In this document: piece after piece, positions 25,189 to 36,134 of the stretch | Position numbering within the stretch: the first letter of the stretch is position 1 | Layout of the letters: each line of letters begins with the position of its first letter | NCBI RefSeq assembly: GCF_026015885.1 | Contig: NZ_JAPDUG010000002.1 | Span: 620,001-684,000 of the forward strand | Length of the DNA stretch: 64,000 bases | Reading direction: 5' to 3' | From: Halocynthiibacter sp. SDUM655004 | Lineage (GTDB): Bacteria > Pseudomonadota > Alphaproteobacteria > Rhodobacterales > Rhodobacteraceae | Notes under the pieces: model-generated | What the model was told of the DNA's origin: nothing | What the model saw: only the letters and a program-made list of their open reading frames with translations | Databases searched by the model: none | Program-made: the position numbers and the translations under genes

Positions 25189-25372
25189 ATACAAGATTGA
25201 ACAGATCAACACCGCCAAAACCAAGCCACCGAAGATCGAAGCGCAGCTGACCGCTCTTGGTCAGGATGGTTGGGAGTTAGTCTCCGTCGTGCCGGATTTC
25301 GACGGCGAACACATCCTGAAGGCCTTCCTGAAACGCGACATCTGGCGTGTCAAACCGACCGAAAAAGCATAG
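25181..25372 (+). CDS. Small DUF4177-like protein between virB11 and virB6
   Basis: Protein of 63 residues: FEYKIEQINTAKTK, then ALGQDGWELVSVVP and a basic end. The DGWELVSV core is that of DUF4177-type small domains of unknown function. There is no signal peptide, so it should be cytoplasmic. It overlaps virB11 and precedes virB6 by nine bases, so it is part of the transfer operon. Confidence 0.75.
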   Translation: MFEYKIEQINTAKTKPPKIEAQLTALGQDGWELVSVVPDFDGEHILKAFLKRDIWRVKPTEKA

Positions 25373-25381
25373 GAGCAGCCA

Positions 25382-26380
25382 ATGGGCGTCGTCACCTGGA
25401 TGGTTGAGACAACCGACAACTTTCTGGACGACGCGGCCCAAACCACTTTTGGCAACGTCGCGGGTCAGCTCGGCGGCATCATCGCTGTAGCCTCGACGCT
25501 TGCGGTGATCGGCGTCTTCCTCAACATGGTGTTTCAGTACAAATCCATGGATGGACGGACCGCCTTCTGGTTCGCCCTCAAGCTCATGCTCATCTCCCTG
25601 TTTGCGATGAACTGGGTCCAATTCAACGCCGTGGCTAGCGCCCTCATCAACGGCCTCGACCAGCTCGCGGGAGGCATGGTGGCAGGACTTGGCGGCGGCG
25701 GTGCAGGCGCATCCTACTTTGCAGAGGCCTTCGACGATCTCATCGAGGAATTTGGCGACTACCTGAACGCCGCCGGTGACAATATGCATTGGATGGCCGG
25801 AGCCCTGATCGGCGCGATCGGCGCATTCCTCCTAGGCGTCATCGGCGCGCTCTGCGGCCTTGTCCTGATCTTCGCCAAGATCATGCTGGCGTTCATGATC
25901 GGAATCGCCCCCATCATGATCGCGCTTTCCCTGTTCGACGTCAGCAAGGACTACTTCCACCGCTGGCTGTCCAGCACCGTATCCTACGCGCTATACCCCC
26001 TCGTGATCGCTGGCGTGTTTTCGACCGTCGTCGGCATGTCCCGCTCGCTGATGACCGAACTCGGAGATCCCTCCGGCGCAAGCAACATCGGGGCGCTGGT
26101 GCCCTTTTTCATGATGATGTTCCTAGCAGGCGGCATGATCATCGCCACACCGCTAATCGTCAGGTCAATCTCGGGCAACTTCATGATGGCAGGGTCACCG
26201 AGCATTCCTGGCCCTGGCGGCTTTGCAAAGGGCTTGATCGGCACAAAAGGCTCGCGGGCGCGGGCAAGGTTTGGGAACAGGTCGAATGCCGAGACTGCGG
26301 GGGCCGGAATACGGCAGGCAAGCACTGCGACTGTTTCTATTGTTCAGAAGATGGCAGAGAGGTCGAAACGGTTGGAGTAG
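25382..26380 (+). CDS. virB6: VirB6-type polytopic inner-membrane protein
   Basis: Protein of 332 residues with about seven hydrophobic segments, glycine-rich loop GLGGGGAGASYF, and the TrbL/VirB6 core (IMLAFMIGIAPIMIALSLF; YFHRWLSSTVSYALYPLVI). It forms part of the DNA path at the inner membrane. It is last in the virB operon here, whereas VirB6 usually lies between VirB5 and VirB8. The cytoplasmic tail of about 60 residues is short. Confidence 0.88.
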   Translation: MGVVTWMVETTDNFLDDAAQTTFGNVAGQLGGIIAVASTLAVIGVFLNMVFQYKSMDGRTAFWFALKLMLISLFAMNWVQFNAVASALINGLDQLAGGMVAGLGGGGAGASYFAEAFDDLIEEFGDYLNAAGDNMHWMAGALIGAIGAFLLGVIGALCGLVLIFAKIMLAFMIGIAPIMIALSLFDVSKDYFHRWLSSTVSYALYPLVIAGVFSTVVGMSRSLMTELGDPSGASNIGALVPFFMMMFLAGGMIIATPLIVRSISGNFMMAGSPSIPGPGGFAKGLIGTKGSRARARFGNRSNAETAGAGIRQASTATVSIVQKMAERSKRLE

Positions 26381-27097
26381 GGGTTTCTGCCCAGAGCCCA
26401 AATCCAGTGGTCGGTTCCTCCCGCTGCCCAATGTACAACTATCTCGTCAACTTCGCGCTTAATTGAGGAGATGCAATCTCAGCCTGACGCTGGTCACGAG
26501 GCGCTCGCCGAAATTGAAGCGTTGATCGTCCTCAGAGTCTCTCAACCGTGGTAAATCTCCTCTCTCTGTCCACTGCTTTATGCCATCCCAACGAAACGAG
26601 ACATCAGGCTTTAACAACCACAAGTCCCTTTAGTCGTCCTGAACGAACGTCGCTACATGAATAAGACGGCGAAGAAAAATGATGACGTACCCCACTAAAA
26701 CTGTCGTAGCCAAAAACATGAAGCCGGACTTCCACAAAGTGACTGAGTAACAGCAAGTCTTCCAGGTTTTCGCAGGATTCTACCTTGCCGCGCAGTGATG
26801 GTGGAGGTTCGTCGGGGCGGAGGGATCAAGAAACGTCGAATCCGTCGACCCCAGCACCAATCCACGAAAAAAACAGAGTACGCGGCATTGTAGCCCAGGC
26901 GTGAAACCTTCTTGCTCCAAGTGGGCGCGGCTTTGGAGGTCTAGGGCCGCACGTTTTCTTGAAAATTTAAGCAAAATTTAACAAATTGACAAATACTGTG
27001 GGATTTGGGGGCTTCGAAAACGGTTGACATATTTTTAATTCGGCCACCATGCTTCCTATAAAAAGATGTTTCAAAATTCGGCTAAGGAATTTCAGGT
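26381..27097 (+). other. Intergenic gap after virB6 with possible remnants
   Basis: About 717 bp with no supported gene. At 26471 a ribosome site (GAGGA) precedes a 27-codon frame (MQSQPDAGHEALAEIEAL) that stops early and may be the cut-off start of a former transfer gene. The rest is more A/T-rich and marks the switch to the cargo block. TTGACA hexamers at 26986 and 27024 could belong to the promoter of the RND genes, but no convincing -10 pairs with them. Confidence 0.5.
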
Positions 27098-28228
27098 ATG
27101 CTGTTTCGATCCAAGCTCACCGCTCTCGCAGCCCTTTTGGCATTTGGTTTTCCGCCTCTCGCCGTTACGGCTCAGGAGGCCGGCGGGGCACCTGCGCCAG
27201 CTGTTTTTGTCGAAATGACGGAGAAAACGACACTCAATAGATCGGTTTCCTACACAGGTAAGCTCAAAGCATTTGCTCGAATCGACATAATCTCACGCGT
27301 TTCAGGTTTTCTCGAAGTTCAAGACTTTCAGCCCGGTCAAGCGGTCAAGAAAAACGATAGACTCTATAAAATCGAGCAGGACAATTACGAAGCTTCGGTA
27401 CGGCAGGCAAAGGGTGCTTTAGCAGCAGCCGTGGCCGTGCGTCAGGGAGCCAATATTGATAAAGTTCGGACCGAAACACTGGTTCAAAAGGGCGATACCG
27501 CGCAAGCAATACTTGATTCTGCGGTTGCACAACTGGGTCAGGCTGACGGTGATGTCGATCAATTGAAAGGCGTGCTGGAACAAGCTGAAATTGAGCTTGG
27601 TTATACGCAAGTGAGCGCCCCATTTGATGGCATAATTGGCTTGTCGAGTGTTGATGTTGGCGCATTTGTTAGCCCCGAGACCGGCGTACTTGTGACGTTA
27701 ACCCAGCTAGATCCAATCTACGTGGAAATGCAAATCTCATCCGCCCGATTAATGGAATACACCAGCGGTTCAACGCAAATTGGGAAAAATACCGACCACA
27801 AGATAGTGCTTTCACTCACGCTACCAGACGGCAGCGTCTATGATAAAACGGGTTATATTGACTATGTTGCTACGGCAGTCACTGATGGCACAGATACTGT
27901 GACCGTTCGGGGGGTGTTTGAAAACCCCGAACATCGCCTGTTTGACGGTGCGTTTGTCAAAGTCTCCCTACAAGAAATCCAAGCGATTCAAGCGCTAACG
28001 GTCCCCTTGCAGGCCATTCAACGTGACATGGTTGGAGCTTATGTTCTGGCCGTTTCACAGGATGGCACAGTGTCGCGTGTGGACGTCAAAACAGGTGCGC
28101 AGCACGCAGGCCGAATTACAATCACCTCAGGCCTTGAAGAAGGAGTCAGCATCATCACCGAAGGATTGAATAAAGTTCAAATAGGGATGAAAGTCGACGC
28201 GGCTCTGAAAGGAGAAGATGAAACATGA
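27098..28228 (+). CDS. RND efflux periplasmic adaptor (membrane fusion protein)
   Basis: Exported protein of 376 residues with a signal peptide (about 1-26, AVTAQ) and no lipobox. The MFP layout is complete: barrel-sandwich half ([20 protein letters not shown]), helical hairpin (about 95-160), second half ([20 protein letters not shown]), then beta-barrel and membrane-proximal domains. It links the RND pump to an outer-membrane channel, which is not encoded here. It overlaps the pump gene by four bases. Base composition is lower in G+C than the virB genes, consistent with separate acquisition. Confidence 0.9.
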   Translation: MLFRSKLTALAALLAFGFPPLAVTAQEAGGAPAPAVFVEMTEKTTLNRSVSYTGKLKAFARIDIISRVSGFLEVQDFQPGQAVKKNDRLYKIEQDNYEASVRQAKGALAAAVAVRQGANIDKVRTETLVQKGDTAQAILDSAVAQLGQADGDVDQLKGVLEQAEIELGYTQVSAPFDGIIGLSSVDVGAFVSPETGVLVTLTQLDPIYVEMQISSARLMEYTSGSTQIGKNTDHKIVLSLTLPDGSVYDKTGYIDYVATAVTDGTDTVTVRGVFENPEHRLFDGAFVKVSLQEIQAIQALTVPLQAIQRDMVGAYVLAVSQDGTVSRVDVKTGAQHAGRITITSGLEEGVSIITEGLNKVQIGMKVDAALKGEDET

Positions 28229-31200
28229 TCTCTGCGGTATTTGTTCACCGTCCGAGGCTTGCGTCGGTCATTGCGATTGTGTTGACCCTTGCTGGCTTGA
28301 TTTCAATGACGCGTCTCCCCATTGCTCAGCTTCCAGATATCGTGCCTCCGATGGTGACAGTGACGGCATATTATCCTGGTGCGAGCGCGGATGTCATCGA
28401 AAGCACCGTCGCTCAGGTGATCGAAAATCAGGTCAATGGCGTCGAGAATATGCTTTACATGAGTTCGACATCGAGCGGCGCCGGTACTTACCAGCTAAAT
28501 GTGACTTTTGATCTTGGCACCGATACCGACATTAATACTGTAAACGTGCAAAATAGAGTTTCGCTGGCGGAACCCAACTTACCCGATGCGGTGACTCAGT
28601 CCGGCATCAGTGTGGCCAAGGCCTCGTCTTCGTTCCTATTGGCTGTTTCAGTTTACGCCAAAGAGGGCGCCGATCTGGATCCTCTGTTCCTCTCTAATTA
28701 TACCACAATTAACGTGATCGACCCGATCAAGCGGATCAACGGCGTCGGAAACGCAAGCTTGTTTTCCCCTTATGATTACTCAATGCGGGTGTATATGGAC
28801 GTTGATCGCATGACCCAATTGGGGGTAACTCCCGCGGATGTTCAGGAGGCGCTCCAACAGCAAAGCCTTCAGGCCGCGATTGGTTCGATCGGAGCGCAGC
28901 CCATGCCCGATGATCCGGTTTTGCAAGTCAACCTTCAAACACAAGGGCGTCTGGAAGACGCGTCTGAGTTCGAAAACGTTGTCATAAGAGCGGCAGACGA
29001 CGGAAGTTTCCTTCGTATTAAAGATATCGCGCGGGTCGAGCTTGGCTCGAAGTCCTACGACGCGAGCTCTCGGTTCGATGGGCAGCAAGCGATTTTGTTT
29101 GGCGTTTATCAGGCTTCGGGTGCGAATGCGCTGGCCACGACATCCGAAGTGAAAGTGACTTTAGACGCGTTATCTTCAAAGTTCCCCGAAGGCCTAGAAT
29201 ACGACATCGTTTATGACGCGTCGATTTTTGTTCAAGAGAGTGTCGATGAGGTGGTCCGAACTCTGATCGAGGCATTCATCCTTGTTGTGATCGTTGTGTT
29301 CCTATTCCTCGGAAGTTTGCGGGCAACTTTCATCCCATTGATTGTCATACCGGTGTCCTTAATTGGCACAATGGCCTTTATGCTGATATTTGGTTTCTCC
29401 CTGAACACGGTGACCCTGCTTGCCTTGGTCCTTGCTATCGGGATTGTTGTGGATGATGCGATTGTTGTCGTCGAAAACGTCGAGAGGGTACTGGAGGAAA
29501 ACCCAGATATGTCCCCGGAAGACGCGACCATTCAAGCGATGGAGGAAATCACAAGTGCCATTGTCGCGGTCACTTTGGTTCTGCTGTCGGTCTTTGTCCC
29601 TATCGCCTTCATGCCTGGCCTAACGGGCGAGCTTTATAGGCAATTCGCACTTGTTGTATCTGTTTCCATGGTGATCTCGGCGATCTCAGCGTTGACACTC
29701 AGCCCGGCCCTTTGTGCTGTATTTCTACGTCACAATCCCAACAAAAATAAGGGGATTATGGGCTGGATATCACGCATGATTGACAAGGTGCGGGATGGCT
29801 ATGGCCATGTGGCGGGTCTATTTGCGCGCCGCGCTTTTCTTGGTGTCGTGGCCTTAGGCCTCGCGATGTTCGCAACCACTGAAATATTTAAAAAAACCCC
29901 TGTGGGCTTTTTACCCGCGGAAGATCAGGGCGCCTTTTTTATGGATGTGCGCCTGCCCGATGGGGCGTCCCTTAACCGAACTCAAGACGTAGTGGAGCGG
30001 GTCGAAAAAATCGTCCGAGGGATTGATGGTGTCGCTAAGGTCGCCTCCGTCACCGGTTATAGCATCCTTGACGGCATCGAGAGTTCCAACTCTGCCTTCT
30101 TCATTGTGTTGCTTGATGATTTCGCAGAACGAACCGATCCCAAAGAAAGCGTATTTTCAGTTGTCGCAGAGGTCATGCGCGAAGGCGCCGCAATCCGAGA
30201 GGCACAAGTCATTGCGTTCAATCTGCCCCCGATTCAGGGACTAGGGACAACCGCGGGCTTTGCCTACCAACTTTTGGACCTTCAGGGCGGCAGCATTCAA
30301 GATTTGGCCGCAACAGCACGTGCTTTGATCTTAGAAGCCAACGGTGATACGCGATTGAAGAACGTTTTCACGACATTCTCGCCCGATTCTCCCCAACTTT
30401 ATCTTGATCTGGACCGTGACCGGCTTCAAGCACTTGGCGTCAAAGTCAGTGATCTATTTTCGGCCCTCGGGGGCACACTTGGAACAATATATGTCAACGA
30501 TTTCAACTTGTATGGCCGCACATGGGAGGTCAGGCTTCAGGCCGATGCCAAGGATCGAAACGACATTTCGGATATCGAGCGGATCAATGTCCGCAATGCA
30601 AAGGGCGACATGGTTCCTGTGGGTGCCGTCGCGACAGTCGATTACCGCACCGGTCCAAATACGATCAATCGCTACAACAACTACCGCACAATTTTTGTGA
30701 CTGGTTTCCCACAAGAAGGTGTCTCAAGCGGCACGGCCTTGACCGCAATGGAAGATATCTCGGTACAAACATTGCCAAACACCTATGGCTTTGAATGGAC
30801 ACAGACATCGTTGCAGGAAAAACTGGCCTCGGGACAAACGGCCATCATTTTGGGCTTGGCAATTGTTTTTGCTTATCTTTTCCTAGTTGGGCTTTATGAA
30901 AGCTGGATGATCCCCGTTCCGGTTTTATTGTCGGTTGTATTTGGCGTAGCGGGTGCCTTGGGAGCAATACTCGTGGCCAAATTAAACTTCGGACTTTATG
31001 CACAGATCGGCATAATCGTGTTGATTGCCCTAGCCGCCAAGAACGCCATTCTGATTGTAGAGTTTGCAGAAGATAGACGAAACAAAGGTATGGATGTTGT
31101 CGAAGCTGCCGTCGAAGGGGCCAAGACGCGCTTTAGAGCCGTCATGATGACATCATTGGCATTTGTGGCAGGAATGATGCCATTGGTGTTCGCTACAGGT

Positions 31201-31371
31201 GTTGCAGAGATTACACGGCGCAGCATAGGCACCCCGGTTGCGGGAGGTATGTTTATTGCCGCAACTATTGGTATCACCTTTATTCCAGCACTTTACGTTG
31301 TATCGCATCGTTTAAGAATGCTGCCGAGTAACTTGCTAACGCGTTGGGGAAAAAGGAAGTCTATCAAGTAA
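28225..31371 (+). CDS. RND multidrug efflux pump (AcrB/HAE1 type)
   Basis: Inner-membrane pump of 1048 residues, full length for the HAE1 class, with twelve membrane helices in two halves. The proton-relay aspartates are in [16 protein letters not shown] near 409, and family motifs include [27 protein letters not shown] and [14 protein letters not shown]. It should export drugs, solvents or other hydrophobics by proton exchange with the adaptor upstream. No TolC-type gene or local regulator is seen. An IS5-family element lies just downstream. Confidence 0.93.
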   Translation: MISAVFVHRPRLASVIAIVLTLAGLISMTRLPIAQLPDIVPPMVTVTAYYPGASADVIESTVAQVIENQVNGVENMLYMSSTSSGAGTYQLNVTFDLGTDTDINTVNVQNRVSLAEPNLPDAVTQSGISVAKASSSFLLAVSVYAKEGADLDPLFLSNYTTINVIDPIKRINGVGNASLFSPYDYSMRVYMDVDRMTQLGVTPADVQEALQQQSLQAAIGSIGAQPMPDDPVLQVNLQTQGRLEDASEFENVVIRAADDGSFLRIKDIARVELGSKSYDASSRFDGQQAILFGVYQASGANALATTSEVKVTLDALSSKFPEGLEYDIVYDASIFVQESVDEVVRTLIEAFILVVIVVFLFLGSLRATFIPLIVIPVSLIGTMAFMLIFGFSLNTVTLLALVLAIGIVVDDAIVVVENVERVLEENPDMSPEDATIQAMEEITSAIVAVTLVLLSVFVPIAFMPGLTGELYRQFALVVSVSMVISAISALTLSPALCAVFLRHNPNKNKGIMGWISRMIDKVRDGYGHVAGLFARRAFLGVVALGLAMFATTEIFKKTPVGFLPAEDQGAFFMDVRLPDGASLNRTQDVVERVEKIVRGIDGVAKVASVTGYSILDGIESSNSAFFIVLLDDFAERTDPKESVFSVVAEVMREGAAIREAQVIAFNLPPIQGLGTTAGFAYQLLDLQGGSIQDLAATARALILEANGDTRLKNVFTTFSPDSPQLYLDLDRDRLQALGVKVSDLFSALGGTLGTIYVNDFNLYGRTWEVRLQADAKDRNDISDIERINVRNAKGDMVPVGAVATVDYRTGPNTINRYNNYRTIFVTGFPQEGVSSGTALTAMEDISVQTLPNTYGFEWTQTSLQEKLASGQTAIILGLAIVFAYLFLVGLYESWMIPVPVLLSVVFGVAGALGAILVAKLNFGLYAQIGIIVLIALAAKNAILIVEFAEDRRNKGMDVVEAAVEGAKTRFRAVMMTSLAFVAGMMPLVFATGVAEITRRSIGTPVAGGMFIAATIGITFIPALYVVSHRLRMLPSNLLTRWGKRKSIK

Positions 31372-31427
31372 TCTGCTCCTAATCCCGGCTTTGTTGATGG
31401 CGTCGTCTAATCGGGAACGGTTTTGCA

Positions 31428-32478
31428 GGCTTTGTTGCACAAATCGTGTGAAGGGCGTTCTTCCCCTTACCGCAGACGGATTTAGCCTGCGGGCTCAGTG
31501 ATAGGTATGCCAAGAGCTGTGTGGCGATTCAGCACAGCGATGCGGATTTGGATTTCCGCGACCTGCCTTTCAAAGTCCCTTGCCATCAATGAATGGCCAA
31601 GTAGTTTCATACAATGCATCTTGGTTTCGACGCGGCTTCCGCGATGGTATCCGCTCCAACGTCGCCATACGGTGCGGCCCAGATATCGTTGCGCATTGAC
31701 CGCATCGTTACGGGCAATCGCTCCGTCGCTCGTCGGCTTCCAGGGCTTTGCATTCTTGCGTGGCGGGATCACCGCATGGGCATCTCGTGCCGCAATCGCC
31801 TCGTGGCATTTACGGGTGTCATACGCCCCGTCTGCGGTGACACTGCCGATGCCTTGATCGGGAGGGATTTGGTTCAGGAGTTCGGGTAGCATGGGAGCAT
31901 CACCGATGTTGCTGGTAGTGACTTCGACGGCCCCAACCTCGAGCGTTTCCTCGTCGATACCTATGTGTATTTTGCACCAGATACGGCGTTTGGAACCGCC
32001 ATACTTGCGCGCATTCCACTCGCCTTCACCTTCTGCTTTGATGCCTGTGCTATCGATGAGCAGGTTCAATGGTCCTTTGGAACCGCGGTACGGCAAGCTC
32101 ACGTTCAGTGTTCGCTGGCGACGGCATAGGGTGCTGAAGTCCGGCACTGCCCAGTCCAATCCGACCAATCGCAGCAGGCTCTGGACGAACCCAGTTGTCT
32201 GGCGAAGCGGCATGCCAAACAAGACCTTCAGCATCAGACAGGTTTGAATGGCGGCGTCACTGAACTGCTGTTGCCGACCGCGCTTACCACTTGGCGGTGG
32301 TGTCCAAACCATCTCCGGATCAAACCAGATCGATAAGGATCCGCGCTGCTTCAAACTGTCATTGTAAGAAGACCAATTCTTGGTCTTGTACTTCGTAGGG
32401 GCCCAACTGCTCATGGCCTTCAGCTATCACGCTGGATTCATACAGTGAATCCCATCAGTATATTTGTGCAACAAAGCC
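31428..32478. mobile_element. IS5-family insertion sequence, complete
   Basis: 1,051-bp element with perfect 17-bp terminal inverted repeats GGCTTTGTTGCACAAAT (31428-31444; reverse copy 32462-32478) around one transposase gene. The flanks (GGTTTTGCA on the left, TCAAAAAAT on the right) do not match, so no target duplication remains, which suggests a later rearrangement. A partial end copy GGCTTTGTTG at 31387-31396 hints at another element end. Confidence 0.88.
31482..32414 (-). CDS. IS5-family transposase
   Basis: DDE transposase of 310 residues. A DUF772-type N-terminus (FSDAAIQTCLMLKVLFGMPLR) leads to the catalytic domain with the first Asp in LLIDSTGIKAEGEGEW, the second in GIGSVTADGAYDTRKC, and the Glu region RGSRVETKMHCMKLLG. 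The frame is intact and fills the element, so it should be active. The terminal repeat and layout fit the IS903-like branch of IS5. Confidence 0.93.
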   Translation of the reverse strand: MSSWAPTKYKTKNWSSYNDSLKQRGSLSIWFDPEMVWTPPPSGKRGRQQQFSDAAIQTCLMLKVLFGMPLRQTTGFVQSLLRLVGLDWAVPDFSTLCRRQRTLNVSLPYRGSKGPLNLLIDSTGIKAEGEGEWNARKYGGSKRRIWCKIHIGIDEETLEVGAVEVTTSNIGDAPMLPELLNQIPPDQGIGSVTADGAYDTRKCHEAIAARDAHAVIPPRKNAKPWKPTSDGAIARNDAVNAQRYLGRTVWRRWSGYHRGSRVETKMHCMKLLGHSLMARDFERQVAEIQIRIAVLNRHTALGIPITEPAG

Positions 32479-32647
32479 TCAAAAAATGATTGAGCGGGGA
32501 TTAAAACTGCGCCAACATGCAAGAATGGGCATTCCGCTTGGAGAATGTCGGTGAAATGGTGGCCTTCATTCTGGTGATGCCAGCCTCAAACCAATGTGAC
32601 TCAATTACGGTAATATCAAATAATGAATGCAACCAAAGGAATGAAGA

Positions 32648-34048
32648 ATGGCATTGTACTCTAAAAACGACATCAAAGAAAATATGAACGATGACGTGTA
32701 TGGTTCAGCAGACGTGTCCATAGTTCTGCCGAAATACAAGATACCCGAAGGCGAGCATAATGCTGAGATTGCCTTTTCTGTTATCCGTGATGAGTTGATG
32801 CTTGACGGGAATTCACGTCAGAACCTTGCAACGTTCTGTCAGACGTGGCTAGATGACGAAGTTCACAAGCTCATGGACCTTTGCATTGACAAGAATGCCA
32901 TCGACAAGGACGAGTATCCGCAGATGGCGGAGATCGAGTCCCGCTGTATTCACATACTTGCAGACCTTTGGAATTCCCCAGATGCGGTAAACACCTTGGG
33001 CACCTCGACTACTGGGTCTTCGGATGCTGCGATGCTAGCTGGTATGGCTGCCAAATGGCGCTGGCGTGAAAAGATGAAAGCCGCAGGCAAGCCAACCGAC
33101 AAGCCCAACATGGTTTGTGGTCTGGTACAGGTCTGCTGGCACAAATTCGCCAAGTACTGGGATATTGAGTTGCGCGAGATCCCTCTGGAAAAAGACCGTC
33201 TGATCATGAACGCCGAAGAGGTGATCAAGCGCGTGGATGAGAACACAATCTGTGTCATGCCCACCTTTGGGGTTACATTCACGTGCGATTATGAGCCTGT
33301 CAAAGAGGTGAGCGACGCGCTGGATAAACTGCAAGAGGAGACTGGTCTTGATATTCCGATGCATGTGGACGCGGCATCTGGTGGCTTTCTTGCGCCATTC
33401 TGCGCGCCGGACATCGAATGGGATTTCCGCCTGCCACGAGTCAAATCGATCAACGCATCCGGGCACAAATTCGGCCTTGCCCCTCTGGGCACAGGATGGT
33501 GCATTTTCCGCGACAAAGAAGATCTGCCCGAAGATCTGATCTTTATGGTAAACTATCTGGGCGGCAACATGCCCACCTTTGCCCTCAGCTTTTCGCGCCC
33601 TGGCGGCCAGATCATCGCGCAGTACTATAACTTCTTGCGCCTGGGCAAAGAAGGGTACCGCAAAATCCACATGGCATGTTACGAAACAGCCCAGTACATC
33701 TCGGCAGAACTGGACAAAATGGGACCGTTCAGGGTGATCTATCCGGGCGACCCAAACACAGGCATTCCCGCCATTTCGTGGACGCTGAAGGATGACTTTG
33801 ATACCCATGGTTATACCCTGTATGACCTCAGCGACAGGCTGCGCATGCGTGGCTGGCAAGTGGCAGCCTATTCGATGCCTGCTAATCGCAAAGATCTTGT
33901 CGTGCAGCGCGTTTTGGTGCGACATGGATTTAGCAAGGACCTCGGTGCGCTTTTTGTCGAGGACGTCAAGTCATGTCTTGAGTACTTCAAAGCACACCCG
34001 GTGACGACACCGATGGCCGAGGAAGAGGCTGGTGGTTACCACCACTAA
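32648..34048 (+). CDS. gadB: Glutamate decarboxylase
   Basis: PLP enzyme of 466 residues, the normal length, converting glutamate to GABA and CO2 with use of a proton. The PLP lysine is K274 in [16 protein letters not shown], the cofactor Asp lies in [14 protein letters not shown], and [13 protein letters not shown] is the phosphate-binding part. The chain ends in YHH at 464-466, so a His sits where GadB of E. coli has the His465 that locks the enzyme at neutral pH. The next gene is an AAEx-family exchanger, not a GadC. Ribosome site AAAGGAATG precedes the ATG. Confidence 0.95.
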   Translation: MALYSKNDIKENMNDDVYGSADVSIVLPKYKIPEGEHNAEIAFSVIRDELMLDGNSRQNLATFCQTWLDDEVHKLMDLCIDKNAIDKDEYPQMAEIESRCIHILADLWNSPDAVNTLGTSTTGSSDAAMLAGMAAKWRWREKMKAAGKPTDKPNMVCGLVQVCWHKFAKYWDIELREIPLEKDRLIMNAEEVIKRVDENTICVMPTFGVTFTCDYEPVKEVSDALDKLQEETGLDIPMHVDAASGGFLAPFCAPDIEWDFRLPRVKSINASGHKFGLAPLGTGWCIFRDKEDLPEDLIFMVNYLGGNMPTFALSFSRPGGQIIAQYYNFLRLGKEGYRKIHMACYETAQYISAELDKMGPFRVIYPGDPNTGIPAISWTLKDDFDTHGYTLYDLSDRLRMRGWQVAAYSMPANRKDLVVQRVLVRHGFSKDLGALFVEDVKSCLEYFKAHPVTTPMAEEEAGGYHH

Positions 34049-34059
34049 GGCCGGTATAT

Positions 34060-34086
34060 CCCTGCCCCCTTACTTGAGGGGCAGGG
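34060..34086 (+). terminator. Hairpin between gadB and the exchanger gene
   Basis: 9-bp stem CCCTGCCCC/GGGGCAGGG with a 9-nt loop, 12 bp after the gadB stop. No U-run follows, so it may be an mRNA-end or attenuation hairpin rather than a full stop. Confidence 0.55.
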
Positions 34087-34126
34087 CGACTAATCTGAAA
34101 GATTTTAAAAATGGAAGGATACATTG

Positions 34127-36064
34127 ATGAAAAGGAGTATTGATATCGGAATCTGGAGCGCTTTGAAAGCGATGGCGGTGATGTCTTGCATCGCAATTTT
34201 CCTTCCCACATTGCCCGCTCTGGCACAAACAGCCGTGACTGGCGATGCGGCCGCAGCGGGAGGCATGATGAATGAAGCCGAAGGTGTGATCGGCAATGTC
34301 TTTGAGTTCTTCGAACCAGTTGCTGAATCCGGCCTTCACGGAATTTTCAGTTTTCTGGGTACGCAACCATGGGTCTTCATCCTTGTGGCTCTCGCAATAG
34401 GATATCCCCTTGGTCGACTGACCCTCGGTCCGATATCACTTGGCGCCACCGCAAGCACTTTGCTTGTCGCTGTGGTCCTGTCGATGACTGCGCAGGTCGC
34501 CTTTGATATTACATATGTGATACCCGGCATTGTTTCGACCATTTTCCTTTCACTGTTCATGTATGCTCTTGGCTTAGGGGTCGGGCCTAAATTCTTTGCC
34601 GGTCTCAAGTCCTCAGGGTTCGCCGCAATCGCATGCGGTCTGATTATTTGGTCGTTGAACTGGGTGATTTGTGTCGGCGGCGCAAAGCTGGCCGGTCTCG
34701 AAAGTGGCTTTGCTGCAGGCTTGATCTCGGGAAGCTACACGATCACGGCTGTCCTCGGCGTCGCACAATCCGCTGTCCAAAGCGGGTCTGCGCCAATTCC
34801 TGACGGGATGACAGCTGAACAGATCGGGGCCAACATGGCTGCCGGTTACGCAATCAGCTACATCCTGTCGAGCGTCTTCATCATTCTGCTTTTGCGCTAC
34901 TTGCCCAGAATGTTCGGACATAATCCCGTCGAGGACGCCAAGAAAGCCGAAGTGGATTTTGCAGGCGGTGCAACAAAGGGCCTGCCGGGCTCACCCCAAG
35001 CGTTCCTTTTGGGATATTCTCCGGTTGATTTGCGGGCTTACGTCGCCGAGCACGAGATGGTCATCGGCAAGTCCATTTCCCAACTGTTCGACGCGCATCC
35101 TCAGGCGCCTATCTTGCGGTTGGTTCGTGACGACGTCCTGGTTGACATCAAGACGAACCCGACGATCCAGAAAGGCGATATCATAGCAGTCCGTGCCGAT
35201 GTCGGTCAGGAAATTCTTCACGGCGGCGAAATCGGACCCGAGGTAAACAACTCTCTGGCCCGTGGCGTCAAAATTTCTGCGGGCGACATCCATGTGGGGT
35301 CGAGTGCTGTTTCAGGCAAAACGCTCGAGGAGTTGGCTAAAAACTCAGTTGCATACGGCGTGCGGCTCGTTGCCATGTTCCGGGCGGGTGAAGAAATCCC
35401 GGTCGGACCAAAGACTGACGTCCGCGTCGGCGATGTTTTGCGTGTGACAGGCCCACAGGTGTGTCTCGATCGTGCTGCAGAAGCGCTTGGTGGCCATGCA
35501 GTTACACAAAACACGCTTGCGAAAACCGAAGTCATGTACATGGCAATAGCCATGGCCATCGGATACATCGCCGGGTCGCTGAGCGTTTCCATCGCGGGCA
35601 TTCCGTTCGCCTTGGGCACATCAGCAGGCTGTCTGCTCGCAGGTATCATGGTAGCCTATTTCCGCAGTCGAAATCCAGAATTCGGCGGACCCGTCGCAGA
35701 AAGCACGCGCAGCTTCCTTCAAGACATCGGCTTGACCGTCTTCGTGGCGGTGCTTGGCGCAAATACCGGCCCCAAGATCATTTCTGCGCTTGGCGGGGAC
35801 ACAGTCATCTGGCTGGCGCTGATCGGAACAACAGCGGCCTTGCTACCGGTCGTCGTGGCGTTCTTTGTGGGAGACAAAATCCTGAAGATGAACTCGGTTA
35901 TTTGCGCAGGCGCGTGCTCGGGTGGACGGAATTCCACTCCGGCTCTCAATGCTTGTCTCGACGAGTCCAAAAGCCAGGTTGCGGCTGTGCCATATCCGGT
36001 CTCTTACGCCGTAACGACAGTTCTCGCGCTGATCGGCGGTTATATCGCCCAGATCATATCCTGA
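34127..36064 (+). CDS. AspT/AAEx-family amino-acid exchanger
   Basis: Membrane protein of 645 residues. Two exchanger halves (about 80-265 and 450-645) flank a soluble middle with two TrkA-C-like domains (GKSISQLFDAHPQAPILRLV; VSGKTLEELAKNSVAYGV), the plan of aspartate:alanine exchangers. The motif GACSGGRNSTPALNA sits near the end. An extra N-terminus of about 75 residues starts with a signal-like stretch (AIFLPTLPALAQ), which is longer than in AspT. I use ATG 34127 (ribosome site GGAAGGA) rather than TTG 34124. Following gadB, it probably swaps glutamate for GABA, replacing GadC; that is inference. Confidence 0.87.
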   Translation: MKRSIDIGIWSALKAMAVMSCIAIFLPTLPALAQTAVTGDAAAAGGMMNEAEGVIGNVFEFFEPVAESGLHGIFSFLGTQPWVFILVALAIGYPLGRLTLGPISLGATASTLLVAVVLSMTAQVAFDITYVIPGIVSTIFLSLFMYALGLGVGPKFFAGLKSSGFAAIACGLIIWSLNWVICVGGAKLAGLESGFAAGLISGSYTITAVLGVAQSAVQSGSAPIPDGMTAEQIGANMAAGYAISYILSSVFIILLLRYLPRMFGHNPVEDAKKAEVDFAGGATKGLPGSPQAFLLGYSPVDLRAYVAEHEMVIGKSISQLFDAHPQAPILRLVRDDVLVDIKTNPTIQKGDIIAVRADVGQEILHGGEIGPEVNNSLARGVKISAGDIHVGSSAVSGKTLEELAKNSVAYGVRLVAMFRAGEEIPVGPKTDVRVGDVLRVTGPQVCLDRAAEALGGHAVTQNTLAKTEVMYMAIAMAIGYIAGSLSVSIAGIPFALGTSAGCLLAGIMVAYFRSRNPEFGGPVAESTRSFLQDIGLTVFVAVLGANTGPKIISALGGDTVIWLALIGTTAALLPVVVAFFVGDKILKMNSVICAGACSGGRNSTPALNACLDESKSQVAAVPYPVSYAVTTVLALIGGYIAQIIS

Positions 36065-36068
36065 CATC

Positions 36069-36097
36069 GTATCCCGGGCGTTGTGCGCCCGGGATAC
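36069..36097 (+). terminator. Strong hairpin after the exchanger gene
   Basis: Perfect 12-bp stem GTATCCCGGGCG/CGCCCGGGATAC with loop TTGTG, five bases after the stop. It has no clear U-tract but is the strongest hairpin in this block and could set a 3' end between the exchanger and the next gene. Confidence 0.65.
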
Positions 36098-36134
36098 CCA
36101 CTCTGGACGACTGGAAACCCAAGGATAGAGTGCC

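Noticed and set aside
26780-26974. 64-codon minus-strand frame in the gap after virB6
   Set aside because: No ribosome site and no protein-like pattern; the composition is that of intergenic DNA.
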